A stretch of DNA of 64,000 nt. Origin: JALYXV01 sp963791545. Lineage in GTDB: Bacteria; Actinomycetota; Acidimicrobiia; Acidimicrobiales; Palsa-688. Both the position numbers and the translations under genes were made by a program. The stretch lies in the NCBI GenBank assembly GCA_963791545.1, contig CAWBSR010000007.1, positions 1 to 64,000 of the forward strand. Reading direction: 5' to 3'. The notes below the pieces were generated by a model. The model was not told the origin of the DNA. It did not search any database and worked only from the letters and a program-made list of their open reading frames with translations. Below are positions 33,957-42,633 of this stretch, in pieces. The stretch's first letter is position 1. The number at the start of each line of letters is the position of its first letter.

Positions 33957-35194
33957 CGTCGGAATCCAGCGCCCTGCACACCGACCACTATGAGCTGACG
34001 ATGCTCGACGCCGCGCTCCGGGATGGCTCGGCGGGGCGGCCGGTCACCTTCGAGGTCTTCACCCGGCGCCTGCCCAGTCATGCCCCCTTCGGTGTCTTCT
34101 GCGGCCTGGGCCGACTCCTCGAGGCCCTGGAACGGTTCCGCTTCGGCCCCGAGGAACTCGACTGGCTGGCGGCTCGGAGAATCGTTAGTCCCGCCACCGT
34201 CGACTGGCTGGCCGACTACCGATTCTCGGGCGACATAGACGGCTACCGGGAAGGGGAGCTGTTCGGTGAGGGCTCTCCGGTGCTGACCGTGCAGGGAACC
34301 TTCGGCGAGACGGTGTTGCTGGAAACGCTGACGCTGTCGATCGTCAACCACGATTCCGCGGTGGCTACCGCCGGGGCAAGGATCGTGGGGGCTGCGAGGG
34401 GCCGGCCGCTCATTGAGATGGGAAGCCGGCGCACCGATCCGGAGGCGGCGGTGGCGGCCGCCCGGGCCGCCTACATCGTGGGCTTCGCCTGTACCTCGAA
34501 CCTGGAGGCAGGGCGCCGCTTTGGCGTACCGACCGCGGGTACAGCTGCCCATGCCTTCACGCTTGCCTACCGCAGCGAACGCGAAGCTTTCGACGCCCAG
34601 GTGGCGGCGCTCGGACCAGGGACGACCCTGCTGGTCGACACCTATGACACCGAGGTGGGTATCCGCAACGCAGTGGCCGCCGCGGGACCCACCCTCGGAG
34701 CGATCCGTATCGACTCCGGGGACCTGGGCACCGAGGCCCGCCGGGCGAGGGTCCTGCTGGATGAGCTCGGCGCCCACGACACCGCCGTGATCGTCACCGG
34801 CGACCTTGACGAGCGCGCACTGCAAGAACTGGCCGAGGAACCGGTGGATGGCTACGGCGTGGGAACGGCGGTCGTGATGGGAGGGGAGCGCCCTACCACC
34901 GGCTTCGTCTACAAGTTGGTGGCGGTGGGTGACCGGCCGGTGGCCAAGCGGTCACCGGGCAAGGAGGGGGTGGCGGGCCGCAAATGGGCGTGGCGGGTTC
35001 CCGACGGCGACGAGGTGGCGACTGACCCGACCCAGCCGACCGCGCCCGGGGCCTCGTCTCGTCCCCTTCACGTCGCCGCCATCCGGGCCGGGGTTGTCGT
35101 CCACCGCCCGACGCTGGAACAGGTCCGGGCCCACCATGGGGCAGTCCTGGTGGAATGGCGGGCCGACAGGCCACTGCGCATCACCTACCGCTGA
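33953..35194 (+). CDS. pncB: Nicotinate phosphoribosyltransferase
   Basis: This 413-residue protein opens with LHTDHYELTMLDAALRDG, with FEVFTRRLP, ARGRPLIEMGSRRTDPEAAV, the HAFTLAY active-site segment, LLVDTYDTEVGIRNAV and IRIDSGDLG, all hallmarks of actinobacterial NAPRTase. It makes nicotinate mononucleotide from nicotinate and PRPP in the Preiss-Handler NAD salvage route. It overlaps gatD by 4 bp. The operon links cell-wall precursor amidation with NAD salvage, although no metabolic link is known to me. Confidence 0.93.
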   Translation: MTSESSALHTDHYELTMLDAALRDGSAGRPVTFEVFTRRLPSHAPFGVFCGLGRLLEALERFRFGPEELDWLAARRIVSPATVDWLADYRFSGDIDGYREGELFGEGSPVLTVQGTFGETVLLETLTLSIVNHDSAVATAGARIVGAARGRPLIEMGSRRTDPEAAVAAARAAYIVGFACTSNLEAGRRFGVPTAGTAAHAFTLAYRSEREAFDAQVAALGPGTTLLVDTYDTEVGIRNAVAAAGPTLGAIRIDSGDLGTEARRARVLLDELGAHDTAVIVTGDLDERALQELAEEPVDGYGVGTAVVMGGERPTTGFVYKLVAVGDRPVAKRSPGKEGVAGRKWAWRVPDGDEVATDPTQPTAPGASSRPLHVAAIRAGVVVHRPTLEQVRAHHGAVLVEWRADRPLRITYR

Positions 35195-35210
35195 CCCATA
35201 GATGGCGGGC

Positions 35211-35246
35211 GTTCACAGCCCGTTCTTAGATCCCTGGTCGTACGCT
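35211..35246 (+). promoter_or_regulatory. PhoP-like direct repeat and leaderless -10 upstream of secreted LolA-like gene
   Basis: GTTCACAGCCC (35211-35221) and GTTCTTAGATC (35222-35232) form an imperfect 11-bp direct repeat like actinobacterial PhoP boxes (TCACAGC-N4-TCACAGC). TACGCT at 35241-35246 ends 6 nt before ATG 35253, suggesting a leaderless, response-regulator-controlled start. Confidence 0.4.
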
Positions 35247-35252
35247 GTCTCC

Positions 35253-36383
35253 ATGGCACCTTCTGCCCGCTCCCGCCGGCTGCGTTGGGTCGCCCCCTTC
35301 GCCACCGCCGCCGTCGTCGCTCTCATAGTCGCGGTCCCCGGCCTATCCGCGGCCGGCACTCCGTCCCTCGCCCCCCTCTCGCCGGCCGCCTTGCTGGCCA
35401 AGGTGCAACAGGCCAACGTCGCCCACCTTTCGGGGACGATCAACCTCAGCACCAACCTGGGCATCCCGAACCTAAGTGCCCTCGCCGGGGCCGCCGGTGG
35501 CGGCGGCCACGACGGCCAGGGATTCAATCCCACCGACCTGTTATCGGGCTCGCACAAAGCATTGGTCTGGTTGGCAGGGCCCGACCAGTCCCGTGTCGCC
35601 CTCCTCCAGAGTCTGGCCGAGTCCGACATGGTCCACAACGGCCACGACGTGTGGCTCTGGGACAGCACGAGCAAGAAGGTCACCCACTTCATCCTGACGC
35701 CGGGCACCAAGTCGGCCACTCCGGACTCGCCGGCCACCAGCAACCCGGCCGAGTCGGTCCGGACGCCGCAACAGGTCGCCGGCGACCTGCTGGCCCACCT
35801 CAGCCCGACGACTGCAGTCTCGGTCGGCGCCCCGGTCACCGTCGCCAGGCAGAAGGCCTACCAGCTGATCCTGGCCCCCCACGCGGCCGCGTCGACGGTC
35901 GATCACGTGGCGATCGCGGTGGACAGTGCCACCGGCCTGCCCCTCCGGGTTGAGATCTTCGCCAAGGGCCAGAAGGCGGCCGCGGTGACACTGGGCTTCG
36001 GTCAGATCAACTACGCCACTCCCGCGGCGTCGGAGTTCGCCTTCAAGGCGCCTCCCGGGTCCACGGTGACCGAAAAGATCCTTGGTGGGTCCAAGCCGGC
36101 CACCAGCGCCGCCGCGACCGCCGAGCCGGCCGCCGCGACCAGCGCCGACCAGAGCGTCATGGTGGGCCAGGATTGGTCCACCGTGCAGATCTTCCGGAAC
36201 GTCACCATCCCCAAGCAACTGGACCAGTACCTCCGGGCCGCCACCAGCGTGAACACCTCGGCGGGCCCGGCCCAACTGCTGTCCACGTCGCTCGTGAACA
36301 TCCTGGTGCTCGCCGACGGCCGGGTGGCCGTCGGCGCGGTCGACGCCGCCGCCCTGGAAGCGGCGATCGCGGCAGCCCCCTGA
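35253..36383 (+). CDS. Secreted LolA/RseB-like protein
   Basis: This 376-residue protein has a basic start (MAPSARSRRLRW) and a signal segment (VAPFATAAVVALIVAVPGLS, cleavage near SAAG). The mature domain has the LolA/MucB-like outline of small extracytoplasmic lipid-binding proteins: LLAKVQQANVAHLSGTINLS, HDVWLWDSTSKKVTHFIL, and YQLILAPHAAASTVDHVAIA followed by TGLPLRVEIFAKG. Such proteins in Gram-positives are outward-facing chaperones or sensors. It precedes a two-gene ABC exporter by 4 bp and may be its partner. ATG 35253 is preferred to 35202 on promoter position. Confidence 0.8.
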   Translation: MAPSARSRRLRWVAPFATAAVVALIVAVPGLSAAGTPSLAPLSPAALLAKVQQANVAHLSGTINLSTNLGIPNLSALAGAAGGGGHDGQGFNPTDLLSGSHKALVWLAGPDQSRVALLQSLAESDMVHNGHDVWLWDSTSKKVTHFILTPGTKSATPDSPATSNPAESVRTPQQVAGDLLAHLSPTTAVSVGAPVTVARQKAYQLILAPHAAASTVDHVAIAVDSATGLPLRVEIFAKGQKAAAVTLGFGQINYATPAASEFAFKAPPGSTVTEKILGGSKPATSAAATAEPAAATSADQSVMVGQDWSTVQIFRNVTIPKQLDQYLRAATSVNTSAGPAQLLSTSLVNILVLADGRVAVGAVDAAALEAAIAAAP

Positions 36384-36387
36384 CCCG

Positions 36388-37398
36388 ATGAGCGGCCCCC
36401 CCAGGGCCCCGGCCCCCATCTCCGGGGCTCCCGCCGCCAGTTCCGGCACCGCTGTCCTGTCTTCCGGGGACGCCCCGGCGATCGAAAGCACCGGCCTGCG
36501 CAAGCTGTTCGGCTCGGTTCCCGCGGTGGATGGCATCGACCTACGGGTCCCGGTCGGGTCGGTCTTCGGCTTCCTCGGCCCCAACGGCTCCGGTAAGACC
36601 ACGACCATACGGGTGCTGTTGGGGTTGCTGAACCCCAGCGCCGGGTCCTGGCGACTCTTTGGTCAGCCCATGCCCAAGGCGGCGCCGCAGATCCTGCCCA
36701 AGGTGGGCGCCCTCATTGAAGGCCCGGCGTTCTATCCCTGGCTGAGCGGCGCCCAGAACCTGGCTCGCTTCGACGCCGCCGGTCGCGACGGCGACCGGGC
36801 CACCCGCAAGGCCCGCATCGACCTGGCCCTGGGCCGGGTCGGCCTGACCGCGGCGGCGGGCAAGCGTTACAAGGCCTACTCGCTCGGGATGCGCCAGCGG
36901 CTGGGCCTGGCCTCGGCCCTGTTGCGCCCCGTCGAGCTGCTGATGCTCGACGAGCCCACCAACGGGATGGATCCCCAGGGGACGCGCGAGATCCGGCACC
37001 TGATCCAGGAGCTGGCCCGGGACGGCACGACCGTCTTTCTCTCCAGCCACCTGCTGTCGGAGGTGGAACAGGTATGCACCCACGTGGCGGTCATGTCGCT
37101 GGGGAAAATCCTGGCCCAATCCACCATCGCCGAGTTGCAGGCAACTGGCGCCCGGCGGCTGGCGGTGGAGACGGTCCAGGTGAGCGTGGCGGCCACGGTG
37201 CTCGAACGGATGGGTCTGACGGATCTGAAGGTCGAGGAGGAGGCGGTCAGTGCCCGCCTCGACGGCCAGCGTCCCGAAGAGTGCTGCCGGGCCCTGGTGG
37301 AAGCCGGCGTCGGCGTGCGCAGCCTCACCACCATCCGGCCCACCTTGGAGGACACCTTCGTCGCCTTGACCGGAGAGGGATTCGATGTTCCTCGCTGA
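36388..37398 (+). CDS. ABC-2-type exporter ATPase subunit
   Basis: This 336-residue protein has a low-complexity Pro/Ala start, then Walker A FLGPNGSGKTTTIRVLL, signature YSLGMRQRLGLASALL and Walker B LLMLDEPTNGMDPQGTREI. It has a DrrA/CcmA-type C-terminal extension (VEEEAVSARLDGQRPEECCR). It would power export of a lipid, antibiotic or polysaccharide precursor. It overlaps the permease gene by 14 bp and starts 4 bp after the secreted LolA-like gene, forming a three-gene operon. Confidence 0.9.
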   Translation: MSGPPRAPAPISGAPAASSGTAVLSSGDAPAIESTGLRKLFGSVPAVDGIDLRVPVGSVFGFLGPNGSGKTTTIRVLLGLLNPSAGSWRLFGQPMPKAAPQILPKVGALIEGPAFYPWLSGAQNLARFDAAGRDGDRATRKARIDLALGRVGLTAAAGKRYKAYSLGMRQRLGLASALLRPVELLMLDEPTNGMDPQGTREIRHLIQELARDGTTVFLSSHLLSEVEQVCTHVAVMSLGKILAQSTIAELQATGARRLAVETVQVSVAATVLERMGLTDLKVEEEAVSARLDGQRPEECCRALVEAGVGVRSLTTIRPTLEDTFVALTGEGFDVPR

Positions 37399-38185
37399 GC
37401 TGATCAGCCAGTTCCGGCGCCGGCGGGTCAAAGCGCTGCTGCTGGTACTGGCTGCCATTCCTGCCCTGCTGGCCGTCCTCGTCTACGCGTCCGGCGGGCC
37501 GTCGGCGGGGAACGGGCCCACATTCCTCGACCAGGTGACCCGCAACGGCGTATTCGCGGCCCTGGCCGGACTGACGGTCACCGTGCCCTTCTTCCTGCCC
37601 CTGACCGTGGCCGTCTTCGCCGGGGACAGCATTGCAGGCGAGGCCAGCCTGGGCACCCTTCGCTACCTGCTGGTGCGTCCCGCGGGAAGATCGAGACTGC
37701 TGCTGATCAAGGCGGCCACGATCGGGGCCTATTGCCTGGCGGCGGCGTTGGCGGTGGCTGCGGGCGGGCTTGTCGCGGGTGCCATCCTTTTCCCCCTGGG
37801 CCCGGTCACCACGTTGTCGGCGACCACTTTGTCGCTCGGCCAGGGGGTGTTGCGCAGCCTGCTGGCGGCGGTGATCGTGGGGGCGTCGCTGTTCGGGATG
37901 GCCGCCATCGGGCTGTTCATCTCGACGCTCACCGACGTCCCGGTGGGCGCCATGGCGGCCACGGTCGGCTTCGCGGTGCTCAGCGCGGTGCTCGACGGGG
38001 TGTCCCAGGTTTCCAGGATCCATCCGTGGCTGTTCACCCACAACTGGTTCGCGTTCGGCGATCTGTTGCGAGACCCGATCCGGTGGACCGCGGTCGGCCA
38101 CGACCTGGGCCTTCAACTGGCCTACATGGCCGTGTTCGGGGCGGCCGCGTGGGCCCGCTTTACCACTAAGGACGTGCTGGCCTAG
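37385..38185 (+). CDS. ABC-2-type exporter permease subunit
   Basis: This 266-residue membrane protein has six predicted helices (LLLVLAAIPALLAVLVYASG, VTVPFFLPLTVAVFAGDSIA, CLAAALAVAAGGLVAGAILF, then further segments) and the ABC-2 hallmark GEASLGTLRYLLVRPAGRSR after the second helix. It pairs with the overlapping ATPase to form an exporter. It ends 10 bp before the glycosidase gene, so a longer operon is possible. Confidence 0.88.
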   Translation: MFLAELISQFRRRRVKALLLVLAAIPALLAVLVYASGGPSAGNGPTFLDQVTRNGVFAALAGLTVTVPFFLPLTVAVFAGDSIAGEASLGTLRYLLVRPAGRSRLLLIKAATIGAYCLAAALAVAAGGLVAGAILFPLGPVTTLSATTLSLGQGVLRSLLAAVIVGASLFGMAAIGLFISTLTDVPVGAMAATVGFAVLSAVLDGVSQVSRIHPWLFTHNWFAFGDLLRDPIRWTAVGHDLGLQLAYMAVFGAAAWARFTTKDVLA

Positions 38186-38195
38186 AACCTGATCC

Positions 38196-40265
38196 GTGAA
38201 CGAGGCGGCGGGCCCCCCGACTCCTCGGCGCCGGCCCCCGCCGGCCGCGGTCACGGGCCTGGTCGTGGCGGCTCTGGTCGCCTGCGCCCTGTGGTGGCTT
38301 TCGGCCGGCCAGGGCGCCGGCGGCTTGCCTCCGGAGGGCCAGGATGGGCCGGGCCGCCTCACGGTGCAGGCCGGGGTGGGCGGCTCCATCGTGGGCCACT
38401 GGGTGGTCGCCCGATCGGCTCCGCCGCCGGCCAGCTATCAGGTCCGGGTGGTGACCGCGGACGGCGGCGCCACCGTGGCCACCGCCACCACTTGGGCTCC
38501 CTCGGTCGTCGTCCCCGCACTGGCGGTCGGGGGCCGCTACCAGTTGATCGTCACGCCCACCGGGCCCGGCCGGCCCGCCACGTCGATGCCGGTCACGGTT
38601 CTGCCCGACGGGCGACCGGGACCCCCATTGCAGGTCACGATCGGGCAACTGGCCGGGACCAATGGGCTCCGGGTCGCCTGGACCCCTGACCCGGCTGGCG
38701 TGGCCGCGTCGGGTACTGTCGTGCAGTTGTTCGACGGGGCGACCTACCGAGGCTATGTGCGTTGCCAAGCCGACTGCACGACCGCCGCCTTCCGGGGCCT
38801 GCCCTACGGGAGGCGCTACAGCGTGCACGTGATACCGGTGAACAATGCCGGCGAGGGACCGGCCGCGGCGTCCAACCCGGTCGACCTGGGCAGCCCCTGC
38901 CCGGCGGTGGCGGCGTGCGTGAACGTTGACGCCACTGTCGAGGTCGGCCCGGCCCGCCAGCGAGCCCAGGGCTTCCTCAACTCGCTGTACCCGATCGGCG
39001 ACATGGTGGCCCGGCTCCGGGCGCTGCATCCGAACTCATGGCGGGGTTCGCCCATCTATCTCCCCGCCACCGGGGCCTTCGACTGGACAGCGTGGGACGC
39101 CGCGGTCGCCACCGGGGCGTCGACCACCATGCTGTTGTCCAACCTGTGGCACGGCGAGACCACGGCCGGGTCCGGCGCCCGGCCCCCGTGGGCTGACTGG
39201 GGCGCCTATGCGACGTGGGTCACGACCACGGTTCGGGCCATCGAGGCATCGGGCCACAAGGTCTCCTATTGGGAGATCCAGAACGAGCCCGGCGCCCCGA
39301 CCTATCTCGGCGCCGGCGACTGGGCGGCGTCGACGGTGGCGGAGTACCTGCAGCAGTTCCTGGTGGCCTACCAGGCCATCAAGGCCGCCGACCCCGACGC
39401 CCGGATCCTCGGCCCGAGCCTGTCCCACTTCGCCGACTATCCGGGCGAGTACGACGCCCATGAGCCCGACCTGGTCACATTCTTGGACTTCGCGGCCCGC
39501 CACGACTTGCGCTTCTTCGCCATCTCCTGGCACGAGATCGACAACGACCTGGGCGCCCAACCCCGAGACTTCAATCGCCTGCCCCAGATGATCGAGGACC
39601 ATGTGGCCGAGGGCCGCCGGCTCATCGCCGACCGCCCCGCCCTGGGCCACCCACAGGTCTGGGTCAACGAGTACGGGAGGCAGTCGGACTACGCCCTCCC
39701 GGGCTCGACGGTGGGCGACATCGCGGCCCTCGAGGGGGCTTCGGTGGATCGGGCCGGCCGCTCCTGCTGGCCGGAGCCCAACGCCAATGGGACGGTGACC
39801 GACGACTGCGCCGGCCCCACCCTCGATGGCCTGCTGGTCGGGGATGGGTCGACGCCCCGGGCCAACTACTGGGTTTACGCCACCTACGCCCGGATGACCG
39901 GAACGGTGGTGGCGACAGCTTCGAGCGACGCAACTGTCTCGGTGCTGGCCACCAGGGACGACAGCTCGGGCCGCCTGGTCGCCATGGTCGGACGCCACGT
40001 GAGCTGCCAGCCGGGCATCAACCTCAGCTGCACCGGGCCCGACGCGGTGGCGGTGCCCCCGGTGGCGGTCAGCATCGCCGTCCGCGTCCCGTGGCTGGTG
40101 GGCGCGGCTCCGGTCACCATCACCCAGGTGCCGGCCACGTGGGCTGCGGTGGTGGTCCCGCCGACGGCTTTGCAGGCCTCGCTACCGGTGGTGGAGGGAC
40201 GGATGACACTGGCGCTGCCCGCCGTCGCCGACGGCGAGGCCTATCTGATCACCATTGGTCATTGA
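38196..40265 (+). CDS. Exported glycoside-hydrolase-like protein (GH39-type barrel) with FnIII-like N-terminus
   Basis: This 689-residue protein has a single N-terminal membrane anchor or signal (VTGLVVAALVACALWWLSAG). Two fibronectin type III-like domains follow (about residues 55-235; the GRRYSVHVIPVNNAGEGPAA line). Then comes a TIM-barrel with acid/base Glu in YWEIQNEPG and probable nucleophile Glu in VWVNEYGRQS, the spacing of clan GH-A enzymes such as GH39 xylosidases. A C-terminal beta domain closes the protein. It probably hydrolyses an extracellular or wall glycan. GTG 38196 follows the exporter genes closely. Its 3' end overlaps the convergent ROK gene by 17 bp. Confidence 0.8.
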   Translation: MNEAAGPPTPRRRPPPAAVTGLVVAALVACALWWLSAGQGAGGLPPEGQDGPGRLTVQAGVGGSIVGHWVVARSAPPPASYQVRVVTADGGATVATATTWAPSVVVPALAVGGRYQLIVTPTGPGRPATSMPVTVLPDGRPGPPLQVTIGQLAGTNGLRVAWTPDPAGVAASGTVVQLFDGATYRGYVRCQADCTTAAFRGLPYGRRYSVHVIPVNNAGEGPAAASNPVDLGSPCPAVAACVNVDATVEVGPARQRAQGFLNSLYPIGDMVARLRALHPNSWRGSPIYLPATGAFDWTAWDAAVATGASTTMLLSNLWHGETTAGSGARPPWADWGAYATWVTTTVRAIEASGHKVSYWEIQNEPGAPTYLGAGDWAASTVAEYLQQFLVAYQAIKAADPDARILGPSLSHFADYPGEYDAHEPDLVTFLDFAARHDLRFFAISWHEIDNDLGAQPRDFNRLPQMIEDHVAEGRRLIADRPALGHPQVWVNEYGRQSDYALPGSTVGDIAALEGASVDRAGRSCWPEPNANGTVTDDCAGPTLDGLLVGDGSTPRANYWVYATYARMTGTVVATASSDATVSVLATRDDSSGRLVAMVGRHVSCQPGINLSCTGPDAVAVPPVAVSIAVRVPWLVGAAPVTITQVPATWAAVVVPPTALQASLPVVEGRMTLALPAVADGEAYLITIGH

Positions 40266-41046
40266 GCTCCCAGAGGCGGATGCCGCCGAGAATGCCCGCC
40301 TCGTTATCGATCAGGGACACATTGGCGGGCAGGTCGCCCTTCACCCGTACGGCATTGCCGCCACCGAGATAGAGGTGGTCCCAGTACAGAAGGGTGTGGA
40401 GGGTGGTGATCATCGACCGCACCCGGTCATTCCACTTGCGATTGCCCACCTTCTTGCGGGCCGCCTCGCCCAAGGCCTCGTTGTAGGTTTTGTTTCCCCG
40501 TAGGGGGTGCTGCGCCAGTTCCAGGTGGGGGCACAGCCGGCCTTTGTAAAACAGGCCCGTCCCGACGCCGGTGCCCAAGGTGGCGACCAGCTCCAGGCCC
40601 TCACCGGTAACCACCGCGGCCCCCTGGAGATCCGCGTCGTTGGCCACTTTGGTGGGTTTGCCGAACGCGGTGGCCAGCGCCGATTGCAGGTCGAAGGCCT
40701 TCCAAGCGGCAACCAGGTCCGGCTCCGGCCTGCCATCGGGCCCTTTGGCGCTGAGGAAATGCGGGGCGGTCAGTATCTTGCCGGCGCGCACCATTCCCGG
40801 GAATCCGAGCGATATTCGGTCGAAGGACGGGAGGGTGCGAATCAGGTTGTCAATGGTGGCGATGAGCACCTGGGGGGTCAGGGGATAGGGCGTCTCCACC
40901 CTGACCCGTTCGTGTTCCATGTGCCCGGTAGGGTCGAGGACCGATGCCTTGACGCCGGTCCCGCCGACATCGATGGCCAAGGTGTCCGGCCCGGCAGGGT
41001 GCAGAGGCGGGGCCTTGGCTGCGGGTGTTCTCTTGGTTGCGACCAC
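40249..41046 (-). CDS. ppgK: Polyphosphate-glucokinase-like ROK kinase
   Basis: This 265-residue ROK-family protein has the phosphate-binding TLAIDVGGTGVKASVLD, ISLGFPGMVRAGKI, the catalytic VANDADLQGAAVVTG and LVATLGTGVGTGLF. The overall layout is that of actinobacterial PpgK (polyphosphate/ATP-glucokinase), including the C-terminal WNDRVRSMITTLHTLL-YLGGGNA region. It would phosphorylate glucose at C6. Poly-P use is inferred from family resemblance, so the symbol is tentative. The 3' end overlaps the convergent glycosidase gene. Confidence 0.8.
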   Translation of the reverse strand: MVATKRTPAAKAPPLHPAGPDTLAIDVGGTGVKASVLDPTGHMEHERVRVETPYPLTPQVLIATIDNLIRTLPSFDRISLGFPGMVRAGKILTAPHFLSAKGPDGRPEPDLVAAWKAFDLQSALATAFGKPTKVANDADLQGAAVVTGEGLELVATLGTGVGTGLFYKGRLCPHLELAQHPLRGNKTYNEALGEAARKKVGNRKWNDRVRSMITTLHTLLYWDHLYLGGGNAVRVKGDLPANVSLIDNEAGILGGIRLWELNDQW

Positions 41047-41056
41047 CCTTGCGACG

Positions 41057-41533
41057 TTAGACCGATCGGTGGAAGCGTTGCGGTGTTGAGGGCGATGTTG
41101 GTCGCCCTGGGGGTGGTGGCGGGGCGAGTTCGGGCGGCGCCCAATCCGGTGGCGCCAGCCGGAAGCCGGTGAAGTCGAAAGCGGGGGAGACGGTGCATCC
41201 GGCCAGGACCCACGGGGACAATGGCCGGGCCGATTGCCAGGTACCGCGTTCGACCGTCGCCTGCGGCCGCTGGCCCCTCCCCAGATCCGGCCCCAGCACG
41301 GTCCGATCGACCGGGCCGCCCTCGACCCAGGTGGACAACTCCAGGGCGCCGCCCGCGTACACGTGCCACACCTCGGTCCACTCGAGGCGGTGCCAGTGCG
41401 ACCGCTCGCCCGCCCGCAGCAGGAAGTAGATGGCGGTGCCGCGGCCGGCCGGGTCCCGCCAGGTCTCCCGGTACGTGCCTCCCTCGGGGTGCGGCTGGAG
41501 CCCGAGCATCCGGATGATTTCCTCTGGGCCCAC
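41057..41533 (-). CDS. Cupin, DUF985 family
   Basis: This 158-residue protein begins PEEIIRMLGLQPHPEGGTYR-ETWRDP and has TAIYFLLRAGERSHWHRLEW-TEVWHVYAG, the invariant DUF985 cupin signature with its metal-site His residues, then VLAGCTVSPAFDFTGFRLAP. The family includes YML079-type sugar- or nucleotide-binding cupins of unknown reaction. GTG 41533 is the start. The tail is Pro-rich. It lies between the ROK kinase and an ACT-domain gene on one strand with about 10-bp gaps, so the three probably form an operon. Confidence 0.88.
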   Translation of the reverse strand: MGPEEIIRMLGLQPHPEGGTYRETWRDPAGRGTAIYFLLRAGERSHWHRLEWTEVWHVYAGGALELSTWVEGGPVDRTVLGPDLGRGQRPQATVERGTWQSARPLSPWVLAGCTVSPAFDFTGFRLAPPDWAPPELAPPPPPGRPTSPSTPQRFHRSV

Positions 41534-41542
41534 CTGAGGTGG

Positions 41543-42196
41543 TCAGCGGCCCCGGGCGGCGGCCGCGGTGAGCCGGTAGCACACCATGATCAGCGCTTCC
41601 GCCCGAGCCACCTCCGACGCCGTGAAGCGAACCGCCGAAGCGCGCGCCGCGAATGCCACCCGGGTCGGATTGAGGGGGTCGTCGGGAACGGCCATCACCC
41701 AACCGGGGCCGGTCTGCTCGCCGCACACCTCGGGCGGCAACTCGCCTTCGCGGGTCACGACCGCACTACCCAGGGCCAGGGCCCGGCGTCCCGCCAAGAG
41801 CTGCTGAGCTTCCTCGGGACTCCAGATCCAGGCTGCGTCGCTGGTGCAGAGTTCGGACAAGGATTGGGCCAGGGCGAGTTCGTTGTCGTGAAGTTCCGAC
41901 TCCAGGGCGAAGCCGACCCAGTGCAAGGCCCGGACGATGGGGTCCACGATCCCCGAGTCGGGCCGCACCGACAGCAGGTCCCCCGCTCCGGCATCGGCGA
42001 GTACCGCCGACAACGCGGCGGGATCGGAGCTGTCGGGCAGGGCGACCAGGATTTCGTCGACGCTGCGTTCTCCGTCTATCTCATGGATGTCGACCGACAT
42101 GACGTTGCCGCCGGCGGAGGCGATGGCGGCCGCCGCTTTGGCGAGCGCCCCCGGCCGGTCCGGCAACTCAATGCGGACGCGGTAGCGGGTGGGCAT
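41543..42196 (-). CDS. ACT-domain protein
   Basis: This 217-residue protein has an N-terminal ACT domain (YRVRIELPDRPGALAKAAAA, then SAGGNVMSVDIHEIDGERSV-DEILVAL) followed by a second domain with a GAF/V4R-like outline (LSELCTSDAAWIWSPEEAQQ, ending AEALIMVCYRLTAAA). ACT domains bind amino acids allosterically. The full-length combination suggests a regulatory protein rather than an enzyme. It is the first gene of the apparent ACT-cupin-ROK operon. Confidence 0.8.
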   Translation of the reverse strand: MPTRYRVRIELPDRPGALAKAAAAIASAGGNVMSVDIHEIDGERSVDEILVALPDSSDPAALSAVLADAGAGDLLSVRPDSGIVDPIVRALHWVGFALESELHDNELALAQSLSELCTSDAAWIWSPEEAQQLLAGRRALALGSAVVTREGELPPEVCGEQTGPGWVMAVPDDPLNPTRVAFAARASAVRFTASEVARAEALIMVCYRLTAAAARGR

Positions 42197-42378
42197 GGCC
42201 GCGACTGTACCGGTGGCGACTCGTCAGGCCGGTGTCAGAACGGAGAAGAGCTTGTGAACACTGTCGGCATTTTGGCCATTCGGCTAAGTCTCAGGGTGCT
42301 CTCAGGTGATTCACCTCCGGAATCTGAGCAATCGCGCCGATAGTGGTAAGAGAATCCTCGAAGGAGGGACCACATCTC

Positions 42379-42603
42379 GTGTTTCACGTCGTCGGCATCG
42401 CCCAGTCGCTCGGATTGTTCTTCGTTGTCTGCCTGGCCAGCGCGGCCACGCTGAGCGTGGCGATGGCCGCCCTGGCTCGCATGGAGCGAGCCACGTTGGC
42501 GACCCACCCCTCGGCCCGACCCCGGGTCCGTGAGACCTCCTCTCGCGACGCCGACCGGGTTTCCAGCCCCGGCAGCGTCACCTATCGCGCGCGGGGCCGG
42601 TAG
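42379..42603 (+). CDS. Small single-pass membrane protein
   Basis: This 74-residue protein starts at GTG 42379, with AAGGAGGGA 11 nt upstream. It has one hydrophobic helix (VGIAQSLGLFFVVCLASAAT, continuing LSVAMAALA) and a basic, Ser/Arg-rich cytosolic tail (RPRVRETSSRDADRVSS). No family is recognised. An AGGTGA-T-TCACCT palindrome at 42304-42316 upstream may be an operator. Confidence 0.65.
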   Translation: MFHVVGIAQSLGLFFVVCLASAATLSVAMAALARMERATLATHPSARPRVRETSSRDADRVSSPGSVTYRARGR

Positions 42604-42612
42604 CCAAGCCGT

Positions 42613-42632
42613 CCCTCCTGTAGACAGGAGGG
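42613..42632 (+). promoter_or_regulatory. Hairpin sequestering the methyltransferase ribosome-binding site
   Basis: CCCTCCTG/CAGGAGGG forms a perfect 8-bp stem with the loop TAGA. The 3' arm contains the whole Shine-Dalgarno sequence AGGAGGG, ending 1 nt before ATG 42634. It could block translation initiation or act as a terminator for the preceding small gene. Confidence 0.55.
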
Positions 42633-42633
42633 C

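Noticed and set aside
37325..39029. Long minus-strand open frames across the ABC permease and glycosidase genes
   Set aside because: They are antisense to well-supported genes and rich in Gly/Arg/His/Gln low-complexity sequence.
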